Source: Rhodohalobacter mucosus
GTDB taxonomy: Bacteria; Bacteroidota; Rhodothermia; Balneolales; Balneolaceae
Reading direction: 5' to 3'
Length of the DNA stretch: 64,000 nt
Assembly: GCF_003150675.1 (NCBI RefSeq)
Contig: NZ_QGGB01000008.1
Span: 62,001 to 126,000, forward strand
Each line of letters opens with the position of its first letter. Within the stretch, counting starts at the first letter, position 1. The notes below the pieces were generated by a model. It worked only from the letters and a program-made list of their open reading frames with translations. It did not search any database and had not been told where the DNA came from. Shown in pieces: positions 55,263-63,238 of this stretch. The translations under genes and the position numbers were made by a program.

Positions 55263-56126
55263 ATGAAAATCCTCTTTTATAACAATCATGAAAACAGGCT
55301 TCGCGCAGCGTGGAGGATTCTCATATTTTCTGTACTCCTGTTGAGCGGTATGCTTCTCTTTTCTGTTTTAACGAGTGGCAGCTCCGCTTTTTCCATTTTT
55401 ATGGCGCTCTTCATCGTGCCATTGATTTGGTTCGCTGCAAAAAAGCTGGATAAACGGTCCATCCGAAATTACGGGTTATCACTATCCGGATCGTGGGTTC
55501 GCGACTTTGCAGCCGGAAATATCATGGCAGCCGCCTCCATGACGTTCCTGTTTTTGATAAGCCTGACAATGGACTGGGTCAGGATCGATGCATTTCAATT
55601 TCATTTCGATATACAATTCATTAGCGGGCTGCTCTATCTGCTGCTGCTGATGACGGCCGTAAGTGTATGGGAGGAAATTTATTTCCGAGGCTTTCTTATT
55701 ACAAATCTGAAAGAGGGGCTCTATTTAAGATCCTGGGGAAACCGCGGTGCCGTGCTGCTTGCCGTCCTGATTTCATCCGTTTTTTTTGGGCTCATGCACT
55801 CCTGGAACCCAAATGCCGACTGGGCATCAACTTTGAACATTTCGATTGCTGGATTGGTGTTCGCTTATCCTTATATTGTAACCAATAGCATTGCCATTCC
55901 AATTGGCATGCACCTCTCCTGGAATTTTTTCCAGGGAGCAGTTTTTGGCTTACCGGTCAGTGGTACTACATTCGAACATATTTTGATGACTGTTGATGTA
56001 ACCGGACCGGAAGTTTTTACCGGCGGGCAATTTGGCCCCGAAGCGGGCGCCGCCGGATTGATCGGGTTGATGATGTTACTCATATGCAATAGAGTCTATC
56101 TCAGCCGTTTTGTACATAGAGGTTGA
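55263..56126 (+). CDS. CPBP-family intramembrane metalloprotease
   Basis: 287 residues from the ATG at 55263; ATGs at 55203 and 55236 in the same frame are also possible. About eight membrane spans. CPBP (Abi) motif 1 'WEEIYFRGFL' near 136-145 (EExxxR), motif 2 'FGLMHSWNP' and motif 3 'HLSWNFFQG'. Prenyl-protease-like (Rce1) enzymes; substrates in bacteria are mostly unknown. Single gene. Confidence 0.88.
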   Translation: MKILFYNNHENRLRAAWRILIFSVLLLSGMLLFSVLTSGSSAFSIFMALFIVPLIWFAAKKLDKRSIRNYGLSLSGSWVRDFAAGNIMAAASMTFLFLISLTMDWVRIDAFQFHFDIQFISGLLYLLLLMTAVSVWEEIYFRGFLITNLKEGLYLRSWGNRGAVLLAVLISSVFFGLMHSWNPNADWASTLNISIAGLVFAYPYIVTNSIAIPIGMHLSWNFFQGAVFGLPVSGTTFEHILMTVDVTGPEVFTGGQFGPEAGAAGLIGLMMLLICNRVYLSRFVHRG

Positions 56127-56233
56127 TAGTCCGGTAAGCATGCAGCACCGGCAGGATCAATACGCTGAGCCGGGTCCTTTTTATGGCCGCGGCTACTTGT
56201 AAATTGAATTATTGAATTAAATGAGGTATAACA

Positions 56234-57625
56234 TTGTCGTTTAATCAGTTTCGACTACGCTCAGATATTTTAAAGGGCCTGAAGGACACTAAAATTGAAA
56301 GCCCTAATTCTCTACAGAAAAAAATCTTTAAAGCCGTTCAAACCGGGAATGACCTGGTCATTAATACTACAATCGATGAACAGCCGGAGGTAGGTTATCT
56401 TATTTCCCTGCTGAATCAGATTGCTCAGACAGACCGGCGACAGGGCACCCGCGCCATTATTCTGTCCGGTGACAAAGAGAGGGCTAAACAACTCGATGAA
56501 TGGATATGGGCCATTGGTTATCATGCTTCCATAGAGAGTGCATGTATTACAGAAGATGGAGATCCTGAAGATCAGAAAAAAGCATTGTCTGCCGGCCCGG
56601 TTGTTATCGTTGCTACCCCGCACCGACTTGCAAGCCTGCTCGAAGAGAGCCGCACCATATTTCGGGAAGTGGAGCAGATGATTGTGGATCAGGCTGAAAA
56701 CATTTCAGCCTGGAAGGATGTAGACTCTATCTCCAAAAGGATTATAAGTACGTGCCAGCGTATCTTTACAGCCTCCAGCGATAGCAAACAGCTTCGCGAA
56801 GCTGAAAAATCCCTGCTCACAGATCCTGAACTGGTAACGGTTGCTAAGAAGGAGAAAAAAGAAAAAGAGAGCACGACTGAAAAACCTGCCATTACCAAAG
56901 ACCTAACGCAGTACTATATCAATGTTCCGCCGCGCTCTAAAATCTCGACCCTCATGGCGCATCTTAAACGCCATCAGGCCGATACGGTAATCATCTTTAC
57001 AGCTTCCCGCCGCACAGCAGACAGACTCTACAAGATATTCAGAAAGAGCAACAAGAGAGCCGTTAGTATTCATGACCAGATAGACAAGAATACCTTTGAT
57101 GAACGATTGGGCCGTTTTACCTCCGGGAATGTTCAGCATATTATAGTAGGTGAGCTTTCTGCCGCCGATATACCGCTTGAATACGCCACGCAAGTTATTA
57201 ATTATGATGTACCCGAAGAGGTGGACGAGTACCGGCTGCGGGCTGATTTGGTTGGCGATGGAAAAGCCAGCAGAATACTATCCCTTGTTTCCAAACAAGA
57301 CAGAAGCGATATACAGACGATCTGCGGATCGCTTGGTTACGCGCCGGAAGAAGTGCCCCTTCCCGAAGAGGTGAAGGAGAATGGATCCAAGGGAAAGCAA
57401 AAACCTAAAAAGACAACTTCAAAAAAATCCGGCGGACGCGGCAAAAAGGGAGGCCGGGGCAAGAAAAGGCCCCAGCGGGGATCAAAGAAAAAGCAGGGTG
57501 TTAACCTTGACGCTCTACCCAGGCCAACATTCGATCAGCTTGAGGGCGGAAGAAGCGGTAAGAAGAAAAAAGAGGAGAAAGAGGAAAAAGGCCTTGCCGG
57601 CTTCTTCAAGAAACTCTTTTCATAA
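56234..57625 (+). CDS. Degenerate DEAD-box helicase-like protein
   Basis: 463 residues from TTG at 56234 (no in-frame ATG upstream; GAGG lies 7 bases before). The order of parts follows a DEAD-box helicase: the Q-motif-like 'IESPNSLQKKIF', 'VATPHR' (126-131) and 'VIIFTASRRTADRL'. But Walker A is replaced by 'INTTIDEQPEVG', DEAD is DQAE (152-155), SAT is TAS, and the HRIGRTGR helicase motif is 'YRLRADLVG'. The last ~100 residues are a Lys/Gly-rich basic tail. Probably a nonhydrolysing RNA-binding protein. Confidence 0.85.
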   Translation: MSFNQFRLRSDILKGLKDTKIESPNSLQKKIFKAVQTGNDLVINTTIDEQPEVGYLISLLNQIAQTDRRQGTRAIILSGDKERAKQLDEWIWAIGYHASIESACITEDGDPEDQKKALSAGPVVIVATPHRLASLLEESRTIFREVEQMIVDQAENISAWKDVDSISKRIISTCQRIFTASSDSKQLREAEKSLLTDPELVTVAKKEKKEKESTTEKPAITKDLTQYYINVPPRSKISTLMAHLKRHQADTVIIFTASRRTADRLYKIFRKSNKRAVSIHDQIDKNTFDERLGRFTSGNVQHIIVGELSAADIPLEYATQVINYDVPEEVDEYRLRADLVGDGKASRILSLVSKQDRSDIQTICGSLGYAPEEVPLPEEVKENGSKGKQKPKKTTSKKSGGRGKKGGRGKKRPQRGSKKKQGVNLDALPRPTFDQLEGGRSGKKKKEEKEEKGLAGFFKKLFS

Positions 57626-57632
57626 ATCACGT

Positions 57633-57676
57633 CTGTTCGAGATAAGAAGTTTAATTTAAAATGCCCCCTTTCCCGC
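57633..57676. repeat. Copy B of a short dispersed intergenic repeat
   Basis: TGTTCGAGATAAGAA followed by ATGCCCCCTTTCCCG; matches the order of blocks at 29104-29150. It sits right after the stop of the degenerate helicase gene. Confidence 0.4.
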
Positions 57677-57819
57677 TGGGATTCCTATGGGGCTGAGCAT
57701 TAATTTTACTTCTGATTCCACCTGCATAACACCCTCCCCGCCATAAGGCGTACTCTCTTTCAGGACAGACTGCCGCTGTTGAATACACTCTGATCTTTAA
57801 GCTGCATGAATCCGGTTGA

Positions 57820-59310
57820 TTAATCCAGCATCGCTTTAAACGTTTGATCTGTATCGTCCGGAGCCTGTGTATATAGGCTTACAAGCCAGGTAGCCAAAAG
57901 GGATGCAAAAAATCCCGGAATAAGTTCATACATGAGCTCTGACAATAATGGAATATAGTACCATACTATGGTGACAGCCGTTCCGGAAAAAAGGCCTGCA
58001 AAAATCCCGGCACGGGTAGTCTTTCTCCAGTAAAGGGCAAGAATGGATGTGGGGCCAATGGCCGCTCCCAATCCTGCCCATGCAAAAAGCACCAGCCAAA
58101 AAACCAGATCCTCAGCCAGAAAGCCGAATAACAGTGAGATAATGACGATGAACAGAACAACCATGCGGCTCAAAAAGACAAGCTTATTCTGTGATACATG
58201 TTCACCCTTTTTCAGAATCTTCTCATAGATGTCGCGAACTACGCTTGAAGCGGCAACCAGCAGCTGTGAATCGGCCGTGGACATGATAGCTGCAAATATA
58301 GACGCCAGCACAATACCGAATAGTACAGGGTGAAGATGCTGTTGGGCGAGCACCGGAAACAGATTCTCCGTATCACCGGCCGGAAGCATGGAAACATCGG
58401 GAAAATAGGCTCTGCCCGCCAACCCGATGAAAACCGCCCCCCAGGCCATAATCACATTCCAGCCGGTACCTATCAATGCAGCAGCTTTTAATTGTTTTGA
58501 GTCGTCAATCGACATGTATCTGGCCAGGATATGCGGATTTCCCGGTGAACCCAGGCCAATGCCCAGAAAGCCAATGGCTGCACCAGCCGAAAGCGAAAAC
58601 GGATCCACAAACATTACATCCTGAGCCGAAATTTGTTGAAGAAGAGCTGGAAGCCCTCCGAAATCGATGATGGCAATAACGGGCAGCAGAACCAGCGAAA
58701 AAATCATAAATACTGCCTGTATCATATCACTCAGGCTGACAGCAAGAAATCCGCCCACAAGTGTATATACAAGAACGATACCCGCTGTGAGGAGGATTCC
58801 CGTATGCATTTCGAAACCGAAACCCGATGAAAATGCTTTTCCTCCGGCTACAAACTGTGCTGATACATAGCCGATCATAAATATGAGGAAAATGAGAACA
58901 AGGGTTGATCTCAGCCGGCCATTATCATCACCGAATCGTTCTGCAAAGAAATCAGGAATGGTGATGCAGTCGTATCGTTCAGTGAAGTTCCGTAACCGGC
59001 GGGCGTAATAGAGGAAAAGAAACAGTTCAACAATGATATAGCCTACGGCTGCCCAAATTGCTGAGGGACCCTGGGCATAAGCCATACCCGTAACCCCAAG
59101 CAAGAGCCATGCGCTTCTGCCTGAAACTACCGCAGAAAGAGCAACCACCACGCGATTCATTTTCCTGCCGCCGATAAAATATTCACTGATACCGCGGGAA
59201 GAAAACCTGGAAGCGTATATGCCAATTCCTATAATAAGTGCCAGATAACCGGCAAAAGCACCCGCAGCATACAGGTCAAGGGATACTGATAGTGACTCGG
59301 TTTCATTCAT
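57820..59310 (-). CDS. SSS-family sodium/solute symporter (PutP-like)
   Basis: 496 residues with 13 membrane spans. SSS signature-like 'AAIMSTADSQLLVAASSV' near 344-361; the sodium-site Ser/Thr residues are conserved. 'GSPGNPHILARYMSIDDSKQ' near 255-275 and 'ALYWRKTTRAGIFAG' near 430 follow the PutP type. Probably a sodium-proline or similar symporter. Its ATG overlaps the end of a 30-residue membrane ORF by 8 bases. Confidence 0.92.
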   Translation of the reverse strand: MNETESLSVSLDLYAAGAFAGYLALIIGIGIYASRFSSRGISEYFIGGRKMNRVVVALSAVVSGRSAWLLLGVTGMAYAQGPSAIWAAVGYIIVELFLFLYYARRLRNFTERYDCITIPDFFAERFGDDNGRLRSTLVLIFLIFMIGYVSAQFVAGGKAFSSGFGFEMHTGILLTAGIVLVYTLVGGFLAVSLSDMIQAVFMIFSLVLLPVIAIIDFGGLPALLQQISAQDVMFVDPFSLSAGAAIGFLGIGLGSPGNPHILARYMSIDDSKQLKAAALIGTGWNVIMAWGAVFIGLAGRAYFPDVSMLPAGDTENLFPVLAQQHLHPVLFGIVLASIFAAIMSTADSQLLVAASSVVRDIYEKILKKGEHVSQNKLVFLSRMVVLFIVIISLLFGFLAEDLVFWLVLFAWAGLGAAIGPTSILALYWRKTTRAGIFAGLFSGTAVTIVWYYIPLLSELMYELIPGFFASLLATWLVSLYTQAPDDTDQTFKAMLD

Positions 59311-59395
59311 CGTTTATCCGCCTGCGTGACAGGAAATAGGCTGCTGCGATAATCAGTAGAGGCAAAACAAACATAATCAGATAAAATGAAACCAT
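59303..59395 (-). CDS. 30-residue membrane peptide coupled to the SSS symporter
   Basis: ATG at 59395 to TGA at 59303. One hydrophobic segment covers residues 2-22 (MVSFYLIMFVLPLL then IIAAAYFL), followed by SRRR and an acidic end. A Shine-Dalgarno AAGGAG (59408-59403) sits 7 bases before the ATG, among the best in this window. The stop lies inside the symporter start (ATGAATGA overlap). It looks like a small accessory subunit of the symporter, by analogy with the small accessory proteins known beside some symporters; no family assignment. Confidence 0.65.
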   Translation of the reverse strand: MVSFYLIMFVLPLLIIAAAYFLSRRRINDE

Positions 59396-59530
59396 CTAAA
59401 ATCTCCTTTATTTACAAAAATTTACCCCTGCTGAAAAAATTTATGAGCAATTGTTGTAACAAACTGCGCCTATACCCGTAGTTATGATATGATGTTTTGG
59501 TTAATGAAATGACTATCAAATAGTTCATAG

Positions 59531-59567
59531 GCCCGGCACCCTGAAAAGTGCCGGGTTCTTTTTTTTT
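59531..59567 (+). terminator. Orphan plus-strand intrinsic terminator
   Basis: CCCGGCAC (59532-59539) pairs with GTGCCGGG (59548-59555), followed by TTCTTTTTTTTT. No plus-strand gene ends here. On the minus strand, behind gdhA, the hairpin has no T run. See findings. Confidence 0.8.
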
Positions 59568-59581
59568 GAGGCCTGCTTTAA

Positions 59582-60985
59582 TCAGGGAAATATTCCCATA
59601 CCGCCGTACATAAACGCCACTTTATCTATTGCACTTATAAAAGCGGCCGTTCTGAGGTCTACGCCCTTCGACTTTCTGATCTCATTAATTTCCCGGTAGG
59701 CATTCACCATTGTCTCTTCGAGTCCGGAATCAACTAGCTCCCTTTCACCACCTCCCTGGGCCAGAAATTCAAGCTCTTTTTCGGTAAACTTTCGGTCTGA
59801 GATGGTTTCAATCACTGACAGAATTTTCTTGTAACTATTCTCTTCAAAGCGCTTGCCCATTCTTCCGAACCGGACGTGCTGAATATTTTTGAGCCACTCA
59901 AAGTAGGATACCGTTACACCGCCTGCGTTCAGGTAATTATCGGGAATGATCAGTGCGCCACGTTTTTTAATAATTTCGTGCGCTTCATCGGTTGTAGGTC
60001 CGTTGGCAGCCTCGCCAATGATTTTAGCCTTTATTTTACCCGCATTATCCGCATTCAGCTGATTTTCCAATGCCGCCGGTATCAGTATATCACACTCTTT
60101 CTCAAGTACCGACTTGCTCGAACGTAATGTTTTGGTGCCCTCAAAACCGATAATGCCTCCGGACTCCTCCCGGTATGCCATCAGTTTTTCCAGGTCTATC
60201 CCCTTATCGCTATATATTGAGCCGTCTATCTCAGCAACGCCGATTAACCGGGCTCCACCCTCAATCATATACTTGGCAGAATGGTATCCAACATTACCCA
60301 GCCCCTGGACAATAAATGTTTTTCCTTCAAGGCCGCGCTCCAGCCCAATGGCTTTCATATCTTCCTCATTGTCGCAGGCTTCCTTAATGCCAAAAAAGAC
60401 TCCTCGTCCGGTCGCCTCTGTACGGCCGCGAATTCCTCCCTGTCCCACAGGTTTTCCGGTTACACAGCCTTCCGCATTGATGTCGGAACTGATCTGCCTG
60501 TAAGTGTCAAATATCCATGCCATCTCTTTTGAACTGGTACCGTAGTCGGGAGCCGGCACGTCATTACCCGGGCCTATAAAGTTCTTTTTATAAAGCTCAA
60601 ATGCATATCGCCGGGTGATTTTTTCCAATTCCTCTTCTGAATATTTTGACCGATCGATCATGATACCACCCTTGGCGCCGCCGAACGGTACATCCACTAC
60701 AGCGCACTTATAGGTCATCAGTGCAGCAAGCGCCATCGTCTCATCCTCATTCACGGTCATGCTGTAACGAATTCCGCCTTTGGTCGGCATTTTGTGATGG
60801 CTGTGCTCGACCCGCCATGCGTGAATTACCTCAATGCTCCCGTCTTGTCTTTCGAGAGGGAAGGTAATGTGCAAAACGTCATTGCACGCCTTCATCTGTT
60901 CGAGCAGTCCCTTGCTGTGATTTGTAAACGCTGCCGCCTTATCAAAGGCTTTGTTAACCTGTTCGAAAAACTTGTATCCTTTCAT
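59582..60985 (-). CDS. gdhA: Glutamate dehydrogenase
   Basis: 467 residues. Interconverts glutamate and 2-oxoglutarate. 'KGGIRYSMTVNEDETMALAA' (69-88) and the catalytic-lysine block 'VPFGGAKGGI' (98-107). Rossmann loop 'VQGLGNVG' near 220. Hexameric Glu dehydrogenase of the NAD(P) type; cofactor preference cannot be read safely. Separate from leucine dehydrogenase (4465-5637), which is shorter. Confidence 0.93.
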   Translation of the reverse strand: MKGYKFFEQVNKAFDKAAAFTNHSKGLLEQMKACNDVLHITFPLERQDGSIEVIHAWRVEHSHHKMPTKGGIRYSMTVNEDETMALAALMTYKCAVVDVPFGGAKGGIMIDRSKYSEEELEKITRRYAFELYKKNFIGPGNDVPAPDYGTSSKEMAWIFDTYRQISSDINAEGCVTGKPVGQGGIRGRTEATGRGVFFGIKEACDNEEDMKAIGLERGLEGKTFIVQGLGNVGYHSAKYMIEGGARLIGVAEIDGSIYSDKGIDLEKLMAYREESGGIIGFEGTKTLRSSKSVLEKECDILIPAALENQLNADNAGKIKAKIIGEAANGPTTDEAHEIIKKRGALIIPDNYLNAGGVTVSYFEWLKNIQHVRFGRMGKRFEENSYKKILSVIETISDRKFTEKELEFLAQGGGERELVDSGLEETMVNAYREINEIRKSKGVDLRTAAFISAIDKVAFMYGGMGIFP

Positions 60986-61070
60986 TATTTATCGGGTTGT
61001 AAGTTATGGTAGTATGAATCGTATTGCATTGTCGTAATTCTGATTTTCACATCCAAATCATTCTGAACCT

Positions 61071-61601
61071 TTAGCTTAGCAGATTTTTTTTATGTACGAT
61101 TTTCCACCTGTCGGGAAGACCGTTAATTTCCGCGAGAGCTATTGATTGTATATGCAATTTTTCAGGAATCCCCATCTCAAGCTTACTGAATTGGTCTTTG
61201 ATTTTACTGCATGAGTTAAATCCATAGTAGATCGATGCATGAAAATTTTCTTTCCGGCCATATTTTCCCCCAAGAAGTAAATCCATTGATTCAGAATATT
61301 CCAGGAGCTCTTCCGGCTTATTTACCGAAATATAGAATCGCTGAAAGGGAGGGTCTCCGCAAATCAAATCTTTTGTATATACATTTAACGTTCTGTTTCG
61401 GGATGAAAATGAGTCCAGAATATCTGCAAGCCGCTCATATGCAGCAGATTCGGGTACAGACGAAAGCGTGATATGGGGTATGAACGGCGGCGAAGAAAGG
61501 CGGAGAGCCATTTGATTTATAAGGGAGGACAGATTTTGAGCAGCATACTCATCCGGCAGCAACCAGTATGAGTAACCTGTGGTCTCCTTTAGTTTATCCA
61601 A
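61071..61601 (-). CDS. 2H-family phosphoesterase (2'-5' RNA ligase / cyclic phosphodiesterase-like)
   Basis: 176 residues. Two HxT/S motifs 78 residues apart, PHITLS (His43-x-Thr45) and FHASIYYG (His121-x-Ser123), frame the typical 2H active site for 2',3'-cyclic phosphate or 2'-5' bonds. Substrate unknown. It ends ~85 bases before gdhA's upstream region, and a 12-bp palindrome lies just upstream. Confidence 0.8.
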   Translation of the reverse strand: MDKLKETTGYSYWLLPDEYAAQNLSSLINQMALRLSSPPFIPHITLSSVPESAAYERLADILDSFSSRNRTLNVYTKDLICGDPPFQRFYISVNKPEELLEYSESMDLLLGGKYGRKENFHASIYYGFNSCSKIKDQFSKLEMGIPEKLHIQSIALAEINGLPDRWKIVHKKNLLS

Positions 61602-61630
61602 AGCAGAATAGTTTCGGATTTCGAATCATC

Positions 61631-61660
61631 CCCTTCATACATGCTTGTATGTATGAAGGG
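61631..61660. repeat. Perfect 12-bp inverted repeat
   Basis: CCCTTCATACAT (61631-61642) and ATGTATGAAGGG (61649-61660) with a 6-base loop in the 66-base gap before the 2H phosphoesterase gene. No T run on either strand; an operator or an mRNA-stabilising hairpin are possible. Confidence 0.6.
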
Positions 61661-61667
61661 CCTGAGT

Positions 61668-61952
61668 CTAATAAGGTTCGCTTGCTGAGGCGTCAGCTAC
61701 GGAGTCAGAGTGGAAACTGAATACATTTATTAAAAACAAAAATGCAATAGAGCCCAACGCAGCATAAACCAATGGCCCGAAAAGGCCCAATATGATGCAG
61801 ATTACACCAATTATCAGGGATCCGACTGCGCCCCACACAACATTACCGATTGTTCCGATGCCTCTTTTAATCATCAGCAGATCTGTAAGATAACCGACAA
61901 GCATTCCGATGGATATCAGCCAGTAAATAGTGGCCCCGTTTAACTCTTCCAT
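61668..61952 (-). CDS. GlsB/YeaQ/YmgE-like small membrane protein
   Basis: 94 residues with three membrane spans. 'GTIGNVVWGAVGSLIIGVI' (33-51) resembles the glycine-rich middle of transglycosylase-associated (GlsB/YeaQ) stress proteins. A polar C-terminal tail of ~15 residues. Function unknown. Confidence 0.65.
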   Translation of the reverse strand: MEELNGATIYWLISIGMLVGYLTDLLMIKRGIGTIGNVVWGAVGSLIIGVICIILGLFGPLVYAALGSIAFLFLINVFSFHSDSVADASASEPY

Positions 61953-62045
61953 TCAATCATTCCTAAAATTTGTGTTTCTTTCCATAAAGCAAGAAAGGTA
62001 CTAATTTAGAAGTTTCTTTGCCTCATTCACAGACGAAATTTACCC

Positions 62046-63164
62046 ATGAATAGCAGAGCAGCTGAGCCCCGGAAAATCATTCATGTGGATATGGATGCTT
62101 TTTACGCCTCTGTTGAGCAGCGTGACAAGCCGGAATATCGCGGCAAACCCGTAGTTGTTGGGGGCTCACCTCAGGGAAGAGGAGTGGTAGCCGCAGCAAG
62201 CTATGAGGCACGCAAATTCGGTATACATTCTGCCATGCCGGCATCGCGTGCCGTTCAGCTCTGTCCGAATGCCGTTTTTTTAAAACCGCGGTTTGACGTT
62301 TACAAAGAGGTATCGGGTCAAATACGCGAGATCTTTTTTGAATATACTGACCTTGTGGAACCTCTCTCCCTGGATGAAGCCTACCTGGACGTTACGGTGA
62401 ACCGCAAAAACAACCCCTCTGCCACCCTCATTGCACGGGAGATTAAAAAAAGGATTCGCAATGCAACGGAACTGACCGCTTCGGCAGGTGTTGCAGGAAA
62501 TAAGTTTCTGGCCAAAATCGCTTCCGACCTTGACAAGCCGAACGGATTGAGCATCATCACTCCCGATGAAGCCGAAGCATTTATCGAGCAGCTGCCCATC
62601 GGCGACTTTTACGGAGTGGGAAAGGCAACACAACAGAAAATGGAAAAGCTGGGCATCCGCACAGGCAAGGACCTGAAAAAATGGAGTGAGGTGGATCTGG
62701 TTAAACAGTTCGGCAAGTCGGGCCACCACTATTACCGGATTGCACGAGGCATTGACAACCGAACCGTTAAACCGGACCGAATTCGAAAGTCGATCGGAAA
62801 AGAGCGCACATTTTCTGAGGATGTGTCGGACCTGGAATGGATTCATGAGTTCCTGGACGAGCTGTCCGGTAAAATCTCGCAATCGATGAAAAAACTGGAT
62901 GCTTCCGGCAAGACCATAACGCTAAAGGTTCGTTACCGCAATTTTGAAACCGTAACCAGAAGTGCAACTCTCCACCACTATACCCATAGCGCTGAGGAGC
63001 TTGCAGCAACGGCAAAAACCCTGCTGGCTGAGACGGAGGCTGGAATAAGGGAGGTCAGGCTACTGGGAATTTCCGTATCATCCCTCAACCTTACAGAAGG
63101 CGGTTCTTTTGGAGAACAACTTGAACTGCCATTCAGGCTGGCCGCAGGGAAAACCACAAAGTAG
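62046..63164 (+). CDS. dinB: DNA polymerase IV (Y-family)
   Basis: 372 residues. Catalytic aspartates in 'HVDMDAFYASVEQRD' (17-31) and 'PLSLDEAYLDVT' (about 110-121). Thumb helix-hairpin 'FYGVGKATQQKMEKLGI' near 190-206 and little-finger domain from ~240. Bypasses lesions and makes frameshifts. Full length. No LexA-like box upstream. A membrane hydrolase gene follows after ~75 bases. Confidence 0.95.
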   Translation: MNSRAAEPRKIIHVDMDAFYASVEQRDKPEYRGKPVVVGGSPQGRGVVAAASYEARKFGIHSAMPASRAVQLCPNAVFLKPRFDVYKEVSGQIREIFFEYTDLVEPLSLDEAYLDVTVNRKNNPSATLIAREIKKRIRNATELTASAGVAGNKFLAKIASDLDKPNGLSIITPDEAEAFIEQLPIGDFYGVGKATQQKMEKLGIRTGKDLKKWSEVDLVKQFGKSGHHYYRIARGIDNRTVKPDRIRKSIGKERTFSEDVSDLEWIHEFLDELSGKISQSMKKLDASGKTITLKVRYRNFETVTRSATLHHYTHSAEELAATAKTLLAETEAGIREVRLLGISVSSLNLTEGGSFGEQLELPFRLAAGKTTK

Positions 63165-63238
63165 ATATCGCTGTCAATGATCCCAACGGAACCCCGGCAT
63201 CACAAGAAATGTAAAAACAGAATACACACCGCATCAGC

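Noticed and set aside
59443..59520. Short plus-strand frames of 7-12 codons before the orphan terminator, possible leader peptides
   Set aside because: No ribosome site and no downstream plus-strand gene to regulate.
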